The translations under genes and the position numbers were made by a program. Source: Chloroflexota bacterium (lineage in GTDB: Bacteria > Chloroflexota > Anaerolineae > Promineifilales > Promineifilaceae). From it: a stretch of 64,000 nt of DNA. Below the pieces are notes generated by a model. That model was given only the letters and a program-made list of their open reading frames with translations, was not told where the DNA came from and did no database searches. The stretch lies in contig JACTMP010000015.1 of NCBI GenBank assembly GCA_014584575.1, forward strand, positions 50,032 to 114,031, read 5' to 3'. Below are positions 34,882 to 42,874 of this stretch, piece after piece; the first letter of the stretch is position 1; every line of letters starts with the position of its first letter.

Positions 34882-36084
34882 TTATCCCATAACCTGTTTA
34901 ATTGCTACTCCTAATTGTTCAGCAAAAAGAGGAGGCACAGCATTTCCAACTTGAGTATAGCGAGGCGTTTGTTTCACCCTTTCCTTTCCACCAGCCGTAT
35001 ATGGCCCCTTAAACTCAAACCAATCTGGAAAAGTCTGCAACCGCGCACACTCACGAACAGACATTATTCTTGGTTCTGAATAATGTACGCAGTCGTCTGG
35101 AATAGTTGTAAGGGTAGGTGCTGGTTCGTCGGGGTCAAGAACTGTTAAGCTTCGTTTCTTTACACCGTAAATCGCCCTTTCTTCACCTTTAATTATTCTA
35201 TTTCGTGGCGCACTTGCTAACAATTTTTCAAAAGTCTCAATGATTTCCGGTGTGTGGTTAACATAACGATGGCTGTCAGGGACATAATGTACTTTGTCAG
35301 CTAAACGTAAATACCTCTGAAAATCAGTCTGGGATGAAGACACGGTTCCCGACATGAAACGAGGGGAGTCAGGGCATTTGGTTTTGCCGTGTGTGCTTTC
35401 AAGATCAGACAATGCCGATTGGCTGCTTATGGCAGTATCCAAACCTTTAGCGCCTAAATATACTTCTCTATTTCCTTCCAGTTTAGAAAAAATGTCATTA
35501 GATAAGTTTTCGCGGGTTGCGATAACAACAAACCTGTTTCTATGTTGCGGAATTCCATAATCGACGAAACTTACCATTTCGCCCTGTGCGTCGTTATAGC
35601 CTAACTCACGCAGTTTTTTTAGCACGATTTCTGAATAGGCGATTTTGCTGTGTTTTTTGGAATCTGAAAATTTGAGAGTAAATCCACGGACGTTCTCAAA
35701 CATGATAATGCGTGGTTGAATAAGTTCAACAAATTTCAAGTATGAATGGATCAGCTTGTTTCTCTTATCAGAAGCACGACGTTTCCCTGCAATGGAAAAA
35801 CCTTGACAAGGCGGCCCCCCAACAACCAAATCTACTTTCCCATGTAATCTGACGAGATCATCTGACTTGGACTTGAATAGTTGATCAATATCCCAACTTT
35901 TCACCTCTAGCCATTCGGGCCAGATGAAATGTGCATGTGTATCAATCAAATTATGTTTAAGCGTACTAAAAGCATCAGGGTGTTTTTCAATGGCAAACAA
36001 CCCTCTCAGCCCCGCGCTATGCAATCCCAGGCTAATTCCGCCACAACCAGAAAAGAGATCAATGTATTGTAGTTGGCGCACCAT
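34882..36084 (-). CDS. C5-cytosine DNA methyltransferase
   Basis: 400 residues with all main motifs in standard order: I (YIDLFSGCGGISLGLHSAG), IV (VVGGPPCQGFSIAGKR with the catalytic Cys), VI (FENVRGF), VIII (IPQHRNRFVVIATR), IX (RECARLQTFPDWF) and X (YTQVGNAVPP). The stretch between VIII and IX (about residues 190-330) is the target recognition region; its specificity cannot be read by eye. No restriction endonuclease or Vsr gene is next to it; instead the dual-GHKL and receiver-HEPN genes follow on the same strand. It probably marks host DNA so that the downstream genes do not act on it, though a solitary role is possible. Confidence 0.93.
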   Translation of the reverse strand: MVRQLQYIDLFSGCGGISLGLHSAGLRGLFAIEKHPDAFSTLKHNLIDTHAHFIWPEWLEVKSWDIDQLFKSKSDDLVRLHGKVDLVVGGPPCQGFSIAGKRRASDKRNKLIHSYLKFVELIQPRIIMFENVRGFTLKFSDSKKHSKIAYSEIVLKKLRELGYNDAQGEMVSFVDYGIPQHRNRFVVIATRENLSNDIFSKLEGNREVYLGAKGLDTAISSQSALSDLESTHGKTKCPDSPRFMSGTVSSSQTDFQRYLRLADKVHYVPDSHRYVNHTPEIIETFEKLLASAPRNRIIKGEERAIYGVKKRSLTVLDPDEPAPTLTTIPDDCVHYSEPRIMSVRECARLQTFPDWFEFKGPYTAGGKERVKQTPRYTQVGNAVPPLFAEQLGVAIKQVMG

Positions 36085-36197
36085 TTTACTATTTTATATT
36101 ATTTACATAACGAATTCAAATTAGAGAGTAAAGGGCAGCATTTTTTTTGATTGCCAATGTTTGTCTGCTGACTGACGTGTTTTCGTCTGTTTGATTT

Positions 36198-36437
36198 TCA
36201 TAAAACAACCGGCATTGCTGGTAATGGTAAGTCTTCTTCGGCTGAAACGGCCGCAAAAGCGATAACGGCCCAAATGGCCTGCTCGGAAATGGTAGGGAAA
36301 TCGGCCAGAATTTCTTCAACCTTTGCGCCCTCTGCCAGACTGGCCAGAATGGTGCGGATGGGTACTCTGGTACCTCTGATAATCGGTACGCCACCGCTAA
36401 TGTGTGGATCACGGGTAATGTATGTTTGATAATCCAT
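36198..36437 (-). CDS. Orphan DUF433 antitoxin
   Basis: 79 residues from ATG 36437 (AGGGAG 9 bases upstream): TYITRDPHISGGVPIIRGTR, then VPIRTILASLAEGAKVEEIL and FPTISEQAIWAVIAFAA, a full DUF433 fold. The usual ATGA overlap with a downstream toxin is present (GTTTTATGAAAATC), but the frame that starts there closes after 26 codons and is not DUF5615-like. The toxin thus appears lost exactly where the AT-rich island begins. The antitoxin itself looks intact. Confidence 0.8.
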   Translation of the reverse strand: MDYQTYITRDPHISGGVPIIRGTRVPIRTILASLAEGAKVEEILADFPTISEQAIWAVIAFAAVSAEEDLPLPAMPVVL

Positions 36438-36574
36438 GATTTCAATCTCCCTGATTGGCAATCATTATAACGCAACTGTCATTGTTGGCTGAATAATGGG
36501 AGGTGATGAGGAGGTACTCCACAAAAGCTCTCTATCACTCCATTTCCGATGGTACTGCTTCAAGCATGGAAAAC

Positions 36575-36604
36575 AAAAAGCCCTCCATCATGGGAGAGCT
36601 TTTT
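36575..36604. terminator. Terminator-like hairpin
   Basis: AAAAAGCCCTCC (36575-36586) pairs with GGGAGAGCTTTTT (36592-36604), one mismatch, with A- and T-tracts on both sides. It lies between the DUF433 and DUF1801 genes (both minus), so it likely ends the DUF1801 transcript. The remaining 36605-36719 shows two ACGGCCGT copies and no gene. Confidence 0.6.
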
Positions 36605-36719
36605 ATCAAGAGGTGTTGCGGATCACGGCCGTACCCCCCCACGCGCACCCTTGCCCCAACCCTAACGATGACGGGCACGGCCGTGCAAGACAACCTGGCT
36701 TATCTGGGCTTCGGTTGTC

Positions 36720-37151
36720 TCACTCTATGTTGACCAGAGGGGTCTGTGGTGAATCCATGTGGTATTGACGGGCAATTATTTCATGCAGAACATCAAGATC
36801 AACATCATCCAATTTATTGATGTAGAGACAGGCAACCGATTTTTTATGTTTGCCGAGTCTGGCAAAGAGTTCCGCTGCGCCATCAAATTTGTCGCCGACA
36901 TAGAAAGTCATATTAGCCTTGCGTGGTGAAAAAGCGGCGGCGGGCATATCTCCCTCGCGCCCCGTCTCATACGCATAATGAAGCGATCCAAAACCGATAA
37001 TAGATGGTCCCCACATAACAGGAGGCAGCCCGGTCACTTTCTTATACATCTCCAGGGCAGTCAGCGCATCAGTACGACGGCGGGGGTTTTCAATTTGAGC
37101 AATGAACGCATCAACAGATGCCGCGGTAGGTTGGGTCTTGTTTTCAGCCAT
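36720..37151 (-). CDS. DUF1801 family protein
   Basis: 143 residues: VDAFIAQIENPRRRTDALTA, then PPVMWGPSIIGFGSLHYAYE, FSPRKANMTFYVGDKFDGAA and GKHKKSVACLYINKLDDVDL. This is the YdhG/DUF1801 pattern (FIA.I....RR.DA..L, MWG.SIIGFG.YHY, F.PRK..LTLY). Members are small cytosolic proteins; some relatives are linked to iron chaperoning, but no role can be stated here. Monocistronic, with an inverted repeat upstream. Confidence 0.85.
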   Translation of the reverse strand: MAENKTQPTAASVDAFIAQIENPRRRTDALTALEMYKKVTGLPPVMWGPSIIGFGSLHYAYETGREGDMPAAAFSPRKANMTFYVGDKFDGAAELFARLGKHKKSVACLYINKLDDVDLDVLHEIIARQYHMDSPQTPLVNIE

Positions 37152-37199
37152 TTCACTCTCCTTAATACATATCGTGGAGAAGCCACAACCAAAATAATC

Positions 37200-37262
37200 A
37201 AAGATTTCGCAGATTACGCAGATTTTTCTCCACCATCTGCGAAATCTGCGTAATCTTTGATC
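37200..37262. repeat. Imperfect inverted repeat, GCAGATTACGCAGATTT family
   Basis: CAAAGATTTCGCAGATTACG and its permuted inverse (ATCTGCGAAATCTGCG, TAATCTTTG) flank a short loop upstream of the DUF1801 gene. Probably another of the intergenic hairpin families. Confidence 0.5.
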
Positions 37263-37350
37263 TGTTTAGGCTTTTGGCGCACATTTTGCGCCGGTTCAAT
37301 GTAATCCTCTTTACCGATCAATGTGATGTTGCCATGAGTTATGCCGTTTC

Positions 37351-37677
37351 TTATTCTGTTGCCTTATTCGTGTCCGAGGCTTCTGCCGCACAAAAAATTC
37401 CTTCGTTGTCTTCTGTTGTCTCCCGTGCCTTTTTTCTTTCAACTTTATAGACATTTCCCTGGTCATCATACGTAATCCACTCACCAACAGGCTCCCCTTT
37501 CTCAAAATATCCGGAACGTTTTAACGTCCCATCGGGGCGATACCACTCCCAATACCCCTCTGTTTGTCCGTCCACTATTTTCCCCTTCGACCATCGGGTT
37601 TTGCCGTTGGCGTGGTATTTAATGGTATAACCATCAATAACCTCCGACTTTTTCACGGGAACAGGTTTTTTTGCCAT
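37351..37677 (-). CDS. MORN-like repeat protein
   Basis: 108 residues with two to three MORN_2-like units: YTIKYHANGKTRWSKGKIVD, GYWEWYRPDGTLKRSGYF and GEWITYDDQGNVYKVE. Such repeats (also seen in YwqK-type proteins) form beta-hairpins of unknown binding role. The C-terminal 25 residues are acidic and low complexity. No signal peptide, so cytosolic. Function unknown. Confidence 0.6.
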   Translation of the reverse strand: MAKKPVPVKKSEVIDGYTIKYHANGKTRWSKGKIVDGQTEGYWEWYRPDGTLKRSGYFEKGEPVGEWITYDDQGNVYKVERKKARETTEDNEGIFCAAEASDTNKATE

Positions 37678-37697
37678 AATTTTTTGGCCTTCCTTTT

Positions 37698-37787
37698 TAT
37701 CATCTCAATAAATGGGGGTGAGAGGAGTGCGCATCCTCAGATGCGCATCTGAGGATGCGTACTCCTCCACGAGATATTGAGTAGATA
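37698..37787. mobile_element. 90-bp MITE-like palindromic element, copy 1
   Basis: 90 bases with 13-bp imperfect terminal inverted repeats (TATCATCTCAATA / TATTGAGTAGATA) and a long central palindrome built on GCGCATCCTCAGATGCGC. The segment at 42773-42862 is the same length and matches in inverted orientation with five differences. It encodes nothing. Probably a non-autonomous element or large REP-type palindrome. Confidence 0.7.
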
Positions 37788-37831
37788 CATGGGTGGCACG
37801 GAAGATCATGCCACAACAGGGGCGGCTGTGT

Positions 37832-38287
37832 TTATAGTTTACATTGATACAATCGCTGCGGCCCATCTTCATACGTGGCTGTTTTGATATACTCCCATCC
37901 CAAACTTTCCAGGATACCAACGGCCGTAACCGTCGTCGCAAAAACAGTCTCATACCCCAGATCACGCGCCACCTTCATGCCCGCCCGCACCAATTCCGTG
38001 CCAATGCCCTGGCCTCGATGAGACGCCACCACATACAACCCGCCCAACTCCGGTCGAAATTCCGCTATAGCTTCATTTCCCGGTTCACGCAGCACAATCG
38101 TGCCCGCCAGCTCCCCAGCCGCAAAAGCCACCAGGCGAATGGGAAGACGATCATAAGAAGCGTCTTCCAGAAAATCCTGCTCCATCTCCGCCTGCGTCAT
38201 ATCCGCAAAATAATCCGGCCATTGCGCACGGAACCATTGTGCCAATGTGGATACGGTATCGGGATAATCGGCCAGGAAAGCAATCAT
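37832..38287 (-). CDS. GNAT-family N-acetyltransferase
   Basis: 151 residues from ATG 38287, chosen because the GNAT fold starts there; the open frame runs further upstream without similarity. The acetyl-CoA loop is in LYVVASHRGQGIGTELVRAG and the last strands are GYETVFATTVTAVGILESLG. The substrate is unknown. It is divergent from the MFS gene, with about 175 bases between. Confidence 0.8.
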   Translation of the reverse strand: MIAFLADYPDTVSTLAQWFRAQWPDYFADMTQAEMEQDFLEDASYDRLPIRLVAFAAGELAGTIVLREPGNEAIAEFRPELGGLYVVASHRGQGIGTELVRAGMKVARDLGYETVFATTVTAVGILESLGWEYIKTATYEDGPQRLYQCKL

Positions 38288-38463
38288 GAAGCCGATTATA
38301 AGCCAGTGTGGAAATGAGACGCAATCGGTAATCGGTAATCGGATCACGGCCGTTGCATTACGATTAGCTGAAAGTACCCATGTCTGGCCTGCTGCCGCTG
38401 CGTATAATTCAGGGCTGATGTGTTTCAGAAACCCATCAGGTCTTAAAACGGAGACATATAAGT

Positions 38464-39774
38464 ATGACAACTGCATCGTTGTTCCGGCGGAAAGGGCAGG
38501 CGATTCCCGCCGAACATCGCGCCAATTTTTGGCATTTATACCTGGACATCGCCTGGTTTGGCGTCTTAAACGGCACCGCCATCTCCTTTATGGCTATCTT
38601 TGCCACCCGGCAGGGGGCCGATGGCTTTCAAATTGGGCTGCTCAATGCCGCCCCGGCCATCATCAGCCTGGCCATTACCTTACCGGCGGGGCAGTGGTTA
38701 CAAAAACGGCCGTTAACCCGCACCGTCTTCTGGACATCCATCTGGCACCGCATGTTTTATCTGGCCTGGGTCTTTTTGCCCCTCTTTTTGGCCCCCTATT
38801 TGCAGGTGTGGGCGCTCATTGCCCTGGTGCTGCTGATGAGCATTCCGGGCACGGCGCTGGCGATAGGGTTCAACTCCATGTTCGCCGAAGTGGTGCCCCC
38901 CGAATGGCGCAGCCATGTGGTGGGGGTGCGTAATGCGCTGCTGGCGCTGGTTTTTATTGTCGCCACCCTCATCAGCGGCATCATTCTGGATCGAATGCCA
39001 TTTCCGCAAGGCTATCAGGTAGTGTTTGCCATCGGTTTTGTGGGGGCGATGATGAGCAGCCTGCATCTCTACCTGATCCGGCTGCCACATGAACCCACCG
39101 AACGGGTGGGGCGCAGTCTGGGTGACTGGGCGCATCCGGGCGCAATTCGCGCCTGGGCGCAGGAGTTACGGCTGTCGGTGGGGTTGCGTTTTGTGGCCCG
39201 CAGCCGTCCCCGGCCTTCTATCAGCCGCCACATTTTCCGCACGCCGTTTGGGGTGGTGCTGGGCCTGTTGTTCGCCTTTCACCTGGCCCAATTCCTGGCC
39301 ATTCCCCTCTTCCCCCTGTTTTGGGTGAATGACCTGGGGCTGACCGATACGGAAATCAGTATGGGCAACGCCGTCTTTTACGCCACCGTGCTGCTCGGCT
39401 CCATGCAATTGGCGCGCATCACGGCGCGTTCCAATCACAAACAGGTGTTGGTGATGGGGGTGCTGCTGATGAGTTTGTATCCGGCGCTCACGGCCGTGAC
39501 CACCAACCTGCCCCTCTTCCTCTTCACCTCGGCCGTCGGCGGTGTGGCCTGGTCATTGGCCGGGGGCGCATTGGGCAATTACATTTACGACCGGACGCCG
39601 GAGGAGGAACGGCCGTATCACCTGGCCTGGTATCATCTCACCTTCAACGCCGCCATCCTGTTGGGCGCGTTAGTTGGCCCGCTGCTGGCCGATGGCGCCA
39701 GCGTGGTGGGGGCATTAGCCTTGATTGCCATTGGCCGGTATCTGGCGGCCTTTGCGTTGTGGCGGTGGGGGTAA
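38464..39774 (+). CDS. MFS transporter
   Basis: 436 residues with about 12 hydrophobic helices in two halves (first half about residues 20-200; second from GVVLGLLFAFHLAQFLAIPL onward). Motif-A-like residues follow helix 2 (LPAGQWLQKRPLTRTVF). It is an inner-membrane secondary transporter; substrate unknown. It ends 2 bases before the start of the CapA-like gene, so the two are probably co-transcribed. Confidence 0.85.
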   Translation: MTTASLFRRKGQAIPAEHRANFWHLYLDIAWFGVLNGTAISFMAIFATRQGADGFQIGLLNAAPAIISLAITLPAGQWLQKRPLTRTVFWTSIWHRMFYLAWVFLPLFLAPYLQVWALIALVLLMSIPGTALAIGFNSMFAEVVPPEWRSHVVGVRNALLALVFIVATLISGIILDRMPFPQGYQVVFAIGFVGAMMSSLHLYLIRLPHEPTERVGRSLGDWAHPGAIRAWAQELRLSVGLRFVARSRPRPSISRHIFRTPFGVVLGLLFAFHLAQFLAIPLFPLFWVNDLGLTDTEISMGNAVFYATVLLGSMQLARITARSNHKQVLVMGVLLMSLYPALTAVTTNLPLFLFTSAVGGVAWSLAGGALGNYIYDRTPEEERPYHLAWYHLTFNAAILLGALVGPLLADGASVVGALALIAIGRYLAAFALWRWG

Positions 39775-39776
39775 AA

Positions 39777-41390
39777 ATGGGAATTGATCCGCGAAGGACG
39801 CAAAGAGCGCGAAGATTTTTTCTTGTTGGTTTGACGGTTGTATTGTTTGGATTGGCGGCGTGTGGGCCAGAGGATTTAGCGGTGACGGTAACGGCTACGG
39901 CCGTGCCGCCCACCCTCACCCCTTCACCCCAACCCCTCATCACCCCCTCACCCGCCCCCACCCTCACCCCCTCACCCCCTCACCTCCTCAACCCCTCTCC
40001 CACCGTCACCCCCTCACCCCCTCACCTGCTCACCCCTTCTCCCACCCCCACCCTCACCCCCTCACCTCCCGCCGCCTGGCTCTACACCGTCGCTGCCCCC
40101 TTTGCCACCATCCCGGATGAGGTGACGTTGGCCGATGTGCAGGCGATGTGGCTGGCGGGGGAATTGATGCTGGATGCGGACACGGCCGTGCGCCTGCGCA
40201 CCTGGTGGGGTGAACCGGCGCAGCCCGGCGTGACCGTGCCGATGGATGAACTGGTAGACGCTTTGTGGGCGGCGCAGACCGGCTACACCGAACCGGTGCT
40301 GACCATCATCCCCTTTCACCAACTAGAGCCGCGCCTGAAAGTGCTGCGCGTGGACGGCGTAGCCCCCATTGACATGGATTTTGACCCCGCCGCCTACCCG
40401 CTCATCATCCCACTGGAACCAGAAACGGCCGATACCGGCGCAACCTGGGCGGGCGAGATTGAGAATTGGGACGACGGCCGTGTCACCCACATCGTTATGA
40501 CCGGCCCCGCCGGGATGCGCCGCGCCGTCGCCGACCGCATGGACAGATACGGCATCCAATACCCCGGCGAAGAGACCGGCCCCATCCTGCAAATGGCCGA
40601 CATCGCCCACATGAGCAATGAAAACGCCTTTGCCCCCGACTGCCCCCCCGCCGACCCCTACGACAGCGACAACGTCTGCAACCGGGACGAATACTTTGAA
40701 CTGATGACCTGGATGGGCATTAACGTAGCTGAAATGACCGGCAACCACCTGAATGATTGGGGCATTGGCGCCCTGCGGCACACCTTTGACCTGTATGAGG
40801 CCAATGGCATCCAATGGTTTGGCGGCGGGCGCGATTTAGAGGATGCGGCACGGCCGTTGCTGATGGAACACAACGGTAACAAGATCGCCTTCGTCGGCTG
40901 CAACCCGGTTGGCCCCGAATTTGGCTGGGCCACCGAGACGCGCCCCGGCGCGCTGCCCTGCGGTGACTACAGCGACATGCAGGCGCAAATCCGCCAATTG
41001 GCCGACGACGGCTATCTGGTGTTTGCCACGCTGCAATATCTGGAGGATTATCAATACGCGGTGTTGGTGGAACAGCGGCGCGCCTTTAACGACCTGGCGC
41101 GGGCCGGAGCGGCGGCCGTTTCCGGCAGCCATGCCCACTTCCCGCAAGGATTTGCTTTTGTAGATGGCGCATTTGTCCATTACGGCCTGGGTAATCTGCT
41201 GGCCGACCAGATGTGGTCATTGGGTTCGCGCCAGACCTTTTTAGATATTTACACGGTGTACGACGGCCGTATCCTGCACGTGGACCTGTGGACGGGCCTG
41301 AACGAAGATTACGCCCGCATCCGCCGGATGACACCGGAAGAACGCGCCGAATTGTTGACGGCCGTGTTTGACGCCAGCTTTTTCCCGTGA
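39777..41390 (+). CDS. CapA-like lipoprotein (PGA_cap metallophosphatase fold)
   Basis: 537 residues from ATG 39777, directly after the MFS stop. The signal peptide has a lipobox (LFGLAACG). Residues about 45-105 are a repetitive Thr/Pro/Ser linker (TLTPSP-type units) encoded by CTCACCCCC-rich repeats. The catalytic part starts near residue 220: DIAHMSNENAF, EMTGNHLNDWGIGALRHT and SGSHAHFPQGF match the PGA_cap/CapA metallophosphatase family (NHxxDxG and GxHxH motifs). CapA proteins take part in poly-gamma-glutamate or other polymer handling at the cell surface. The first coding bases resemble an intergenic repeat word (GATCCGCGAAGG, also at about 18830), suggesting repeat capture at the 5' end too. 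Confidence 0.78.
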   Translation: MGIDPRRTQRARRFFLVGLTVVLFGLAACGPEDLAVTVTATAVPPTLTPSPQPLITPSPAPTLTPSPPHLLNPSPTVTPSPPHLLTPSPTPTLTPSPPAAWLYTVAAPFATIPDEVTLADVQAMWLAGELMLDADTAVRLRTWWGEPAQPGVTVPMDELVDALWAAQTGYTEPVLTIIPFHQLEPRLKVLRVDGVAPIDMDFDPAAYPLIIPLEPETADTGATWAGEIENWDDGRVTHIVMTGPAGMRRAVADRMDRYGIQYPGEETGPILQMADIAHMSNENAFAPDCPPADPYDSDNVCNRDEYFELMTWMGINVAEMTGNHLNDWGIGALRHTFDLYEANGIQWFGGGRDLEDAARPLLMEHNGNKIAFVGCNPVGPEFGWATETRPGALPCGDYSDMQAQIRQLADDGYLVFATLQYLEDYQYAVLVEQRRAFNDLARAGAAAVSGSHAHFPQGFAFVDGAFVHYGLGNLLADQMWSLGSRQTFLDIYTVYDGRILHVDLWTGLNEDYARIRRMTPEERAELLTAVFDASFFP

Positions 41391-41425
41391 TACGTGAGAC
41401 TTCTGGTCACGCATCACGCTTCACA
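41388..41425. repeat. GTGATACGTGAGA hairpin, second copy
   Basis: GTGATACGTGAGA and GGTCACGCATCACGCTTCAC form the same imperfect hairpin as at 19000-19039. It lies between the CapA-like stop and the glycosyltransferase ATG and overlaps the CapA stop codon. Confidence 0.55.
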
Positions 41426-41428
41426 AAC

Positions 41429-42532
41429 ATGCACATCGGCATAGACGCCCGGCTGCCCTTTTACCAGATGGGTGGCATCAGCCAATACATTTTGTACCTG
41501 CTGCCCGCGCTGGCCGAACTGGACGCGGCCAATACATACAGCGTGTTTCAGATGCGGAAGGACGGCCGTAGCTACGCCCCATCTGCCCCCAACTTCCGCC
41601 GCCGCAACCTGTTTACGCCCTGCCATCACCGCTGGGAACGCTGGGCGCTGGCGTTGGAGTTACGTCGCCACCGGCTGGATGTGCTGCACAGCCCGGACTT
41701 TATCCCGCCCAACGGCGGCGCAAAGCGGCGTGTTATCACCGTGCATGACCTGAACTTCATCTACTACCCCCAATTCCTGACCCCCGACAGTATGCGTTAT
41801 TACGCTGACCAGATTGAATGGGCGGTGCATACGGCCGACCACATCTCCGCCGACAGCCACGCTACCCGCCACGACCTGATCGAGCATTTGCGTGTACCGC
41901 CAGACAAAGTGACCACCGTGCATCTGGCGGCCAATCCGTTGTATGCGCAACCTGTGGCGGACACGGCCGTGAACCAAACCCTGGCCCATTACCGCCTGCC
42001 GCGCAACTTCATCCTCTGCGTGGGCACATTAGAGCCGCGCAAAAACATCCCCTTCCTGCTGCACGCCTATCACGGGCTGCGGCAGGTTTACAAAGTGGAT
42101 GTGCCCCTGGTGTTGGTGGGGCGCAAGGGGTGGCTCTATGAAGAAATCTTCAGCGCCATCACCGAACTCGGTCTGGACGCCCATGTGCATCATCTGGAAG
42201 GAGTGGGGGACGAGGCGCTGGCGCATCTGTACCACGCCGCCGGAGTATTGGCAACCCCCTCCCATTACGAAGGGTTTGGCCTGCCCGCCCTGGAAGCGCA
42301 GCACTGCGGCTGCCCCGTCATCGTCAGCAATCGCGGCTCGCTGCCGGAGATTGCCGGGGACGCCGGGCTAATCCTGGACGTGCTGGACGAAGAAGAATGG
42401 ACAGACGCCCTCTACCGCGTCCTCACCGACGACCAGCAGCGCGAACGCATGATCCGGCGCGGCTACAAACAGGCGCGCACATTTTCCTGGCAGAAGGCGG
42501 CGGAACAGACGCTTAAACTCTATGGTAATTGA
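41429..42532 (+). CDS. Glycosyltransferase family 4-type (GT-B)
   Basis: 367 residues from ATG 41429; the open frame extends 42 bases upstream through a repeat. N-terminal Rossmann half: MHIGIDARLPFYQMGGISQY. C-terminal half: FILCVGTLEPRKNIPFLLHA, GVLATPSHYEGFGLPALEA (the E-x7-E region) and PVIVSNRGSLPEIAGDAGL. It transfers a sugar from a nucleotide donor to an unknown acceptor, probably for surface glycan. It follows the MFS and CapA-like genes on the same strand, so a polysaccharide export role for the run is plausible. Confidence 0.9.
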   Translation: MHIGIDARLPFYQMGGISQYILYLLPALAELDAANTYSVFQMRKDGRSYAPSAPNFRRRNLFTPCHHRWERWALALELRRHRLDVLHSPDFIPPNGGAKRRVITVHDLNFIYYPQFLTPDSMRYYADQIEWAVHTADHISADSHATRHDLIEHLRVPPDKVTTVHLAANPLYAQPVADTAVNQTLAHYRLPRNFILCVGTLEPRKNIPFLLHAYHGLRQVYKVDVPLVLVGRKGWLYEEIFSAITELGLDAHVHHLEGVGDEALAHLYHAAGVLATPSHYEGFGLPALEAQHCGCPVIVSNRGSLPEIAGDAGLILDVLDEEEWTDALYRVLTDDQQRERMIRRGYKQARTFSWQKAAEQTLKLYGN

Positions 42533-42772
42533 GTAATTGGGCAATTGGGAAGTTGACCGGATAATTGCCAGTAATTCTCAAATTGGCTGGCTCCGGCAGA
42601 TAAATCTGCATACTTCGACAGGCTCAGTGCAGGCTCAACAAAAGGCAAAGTCGGCCTTCGCCGACTGGCCCGCAGCCCACGAAGGTAGGCTTTGCTCTCT
42701 GTAGGCGCGATTTTAATCGCCGGCTCTCGGTAAATGGAGAATTGCTGGACAATTACCCAATGACCCAATAAG
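42533..42772. other. Non-coding spacer with repeat words
   Basis: Contains inverted AATTGGGCAATTGGG-type words at its left end and ACAATTACCCAATGACCC at its right end. In the middle are a CTTCGACAGGCTCAGTGCAG sequence and a CGCGATTTTAATCGCC hairpin. No gene is visible. Together with the 90-bp element that follows it fills the 340 bases between convergent genes. Confidence 0.5.
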
Positions 42773-42862
42773 TATCTTCTTAATATCTCGTGGAGGAGTG
42801 CGCATCCTCAGATGCGCATCTGAGGATGCGCACTCCTTTCACCCCCATTTATTGAGAAGATA
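42773..42862. mobile_element. 90-bp MITE-like palindromic element, copy 2 (inverted)
   Basis: Begins TATCTTCTTAATATCTCG and ends ATTTATTGAGAAGATA. Its reverse complement matches 37698-37787 at 85 of 90 positions by eye. It lies 12 bases downstream of the pyruvate kinase-like stop codon. Confidence 0.7.
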
Positions 42863-42874
42863 CCCCAATTACTT

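Noticed and set aside
31520..36084. Island as a standard type II restriction-modification system
   Set aside because: A methyltransferase is present but no gene with a recognisable endonuclease fold; the partner genes are GHKL ATPase and receiver-HEPN.
38288..38476. Longer GNAT start at 38476
   Set aside because: The added 63 residues do not resemble the family and run into spacer repeats; ATG 38287 begins the fold.
42600..42720. Spacer with CTTCGACAGGCTCAGTGCAG as part of a gene
   Set aside because: No sustained reading frame or family similarity; it looks like dispersed repeat debris.
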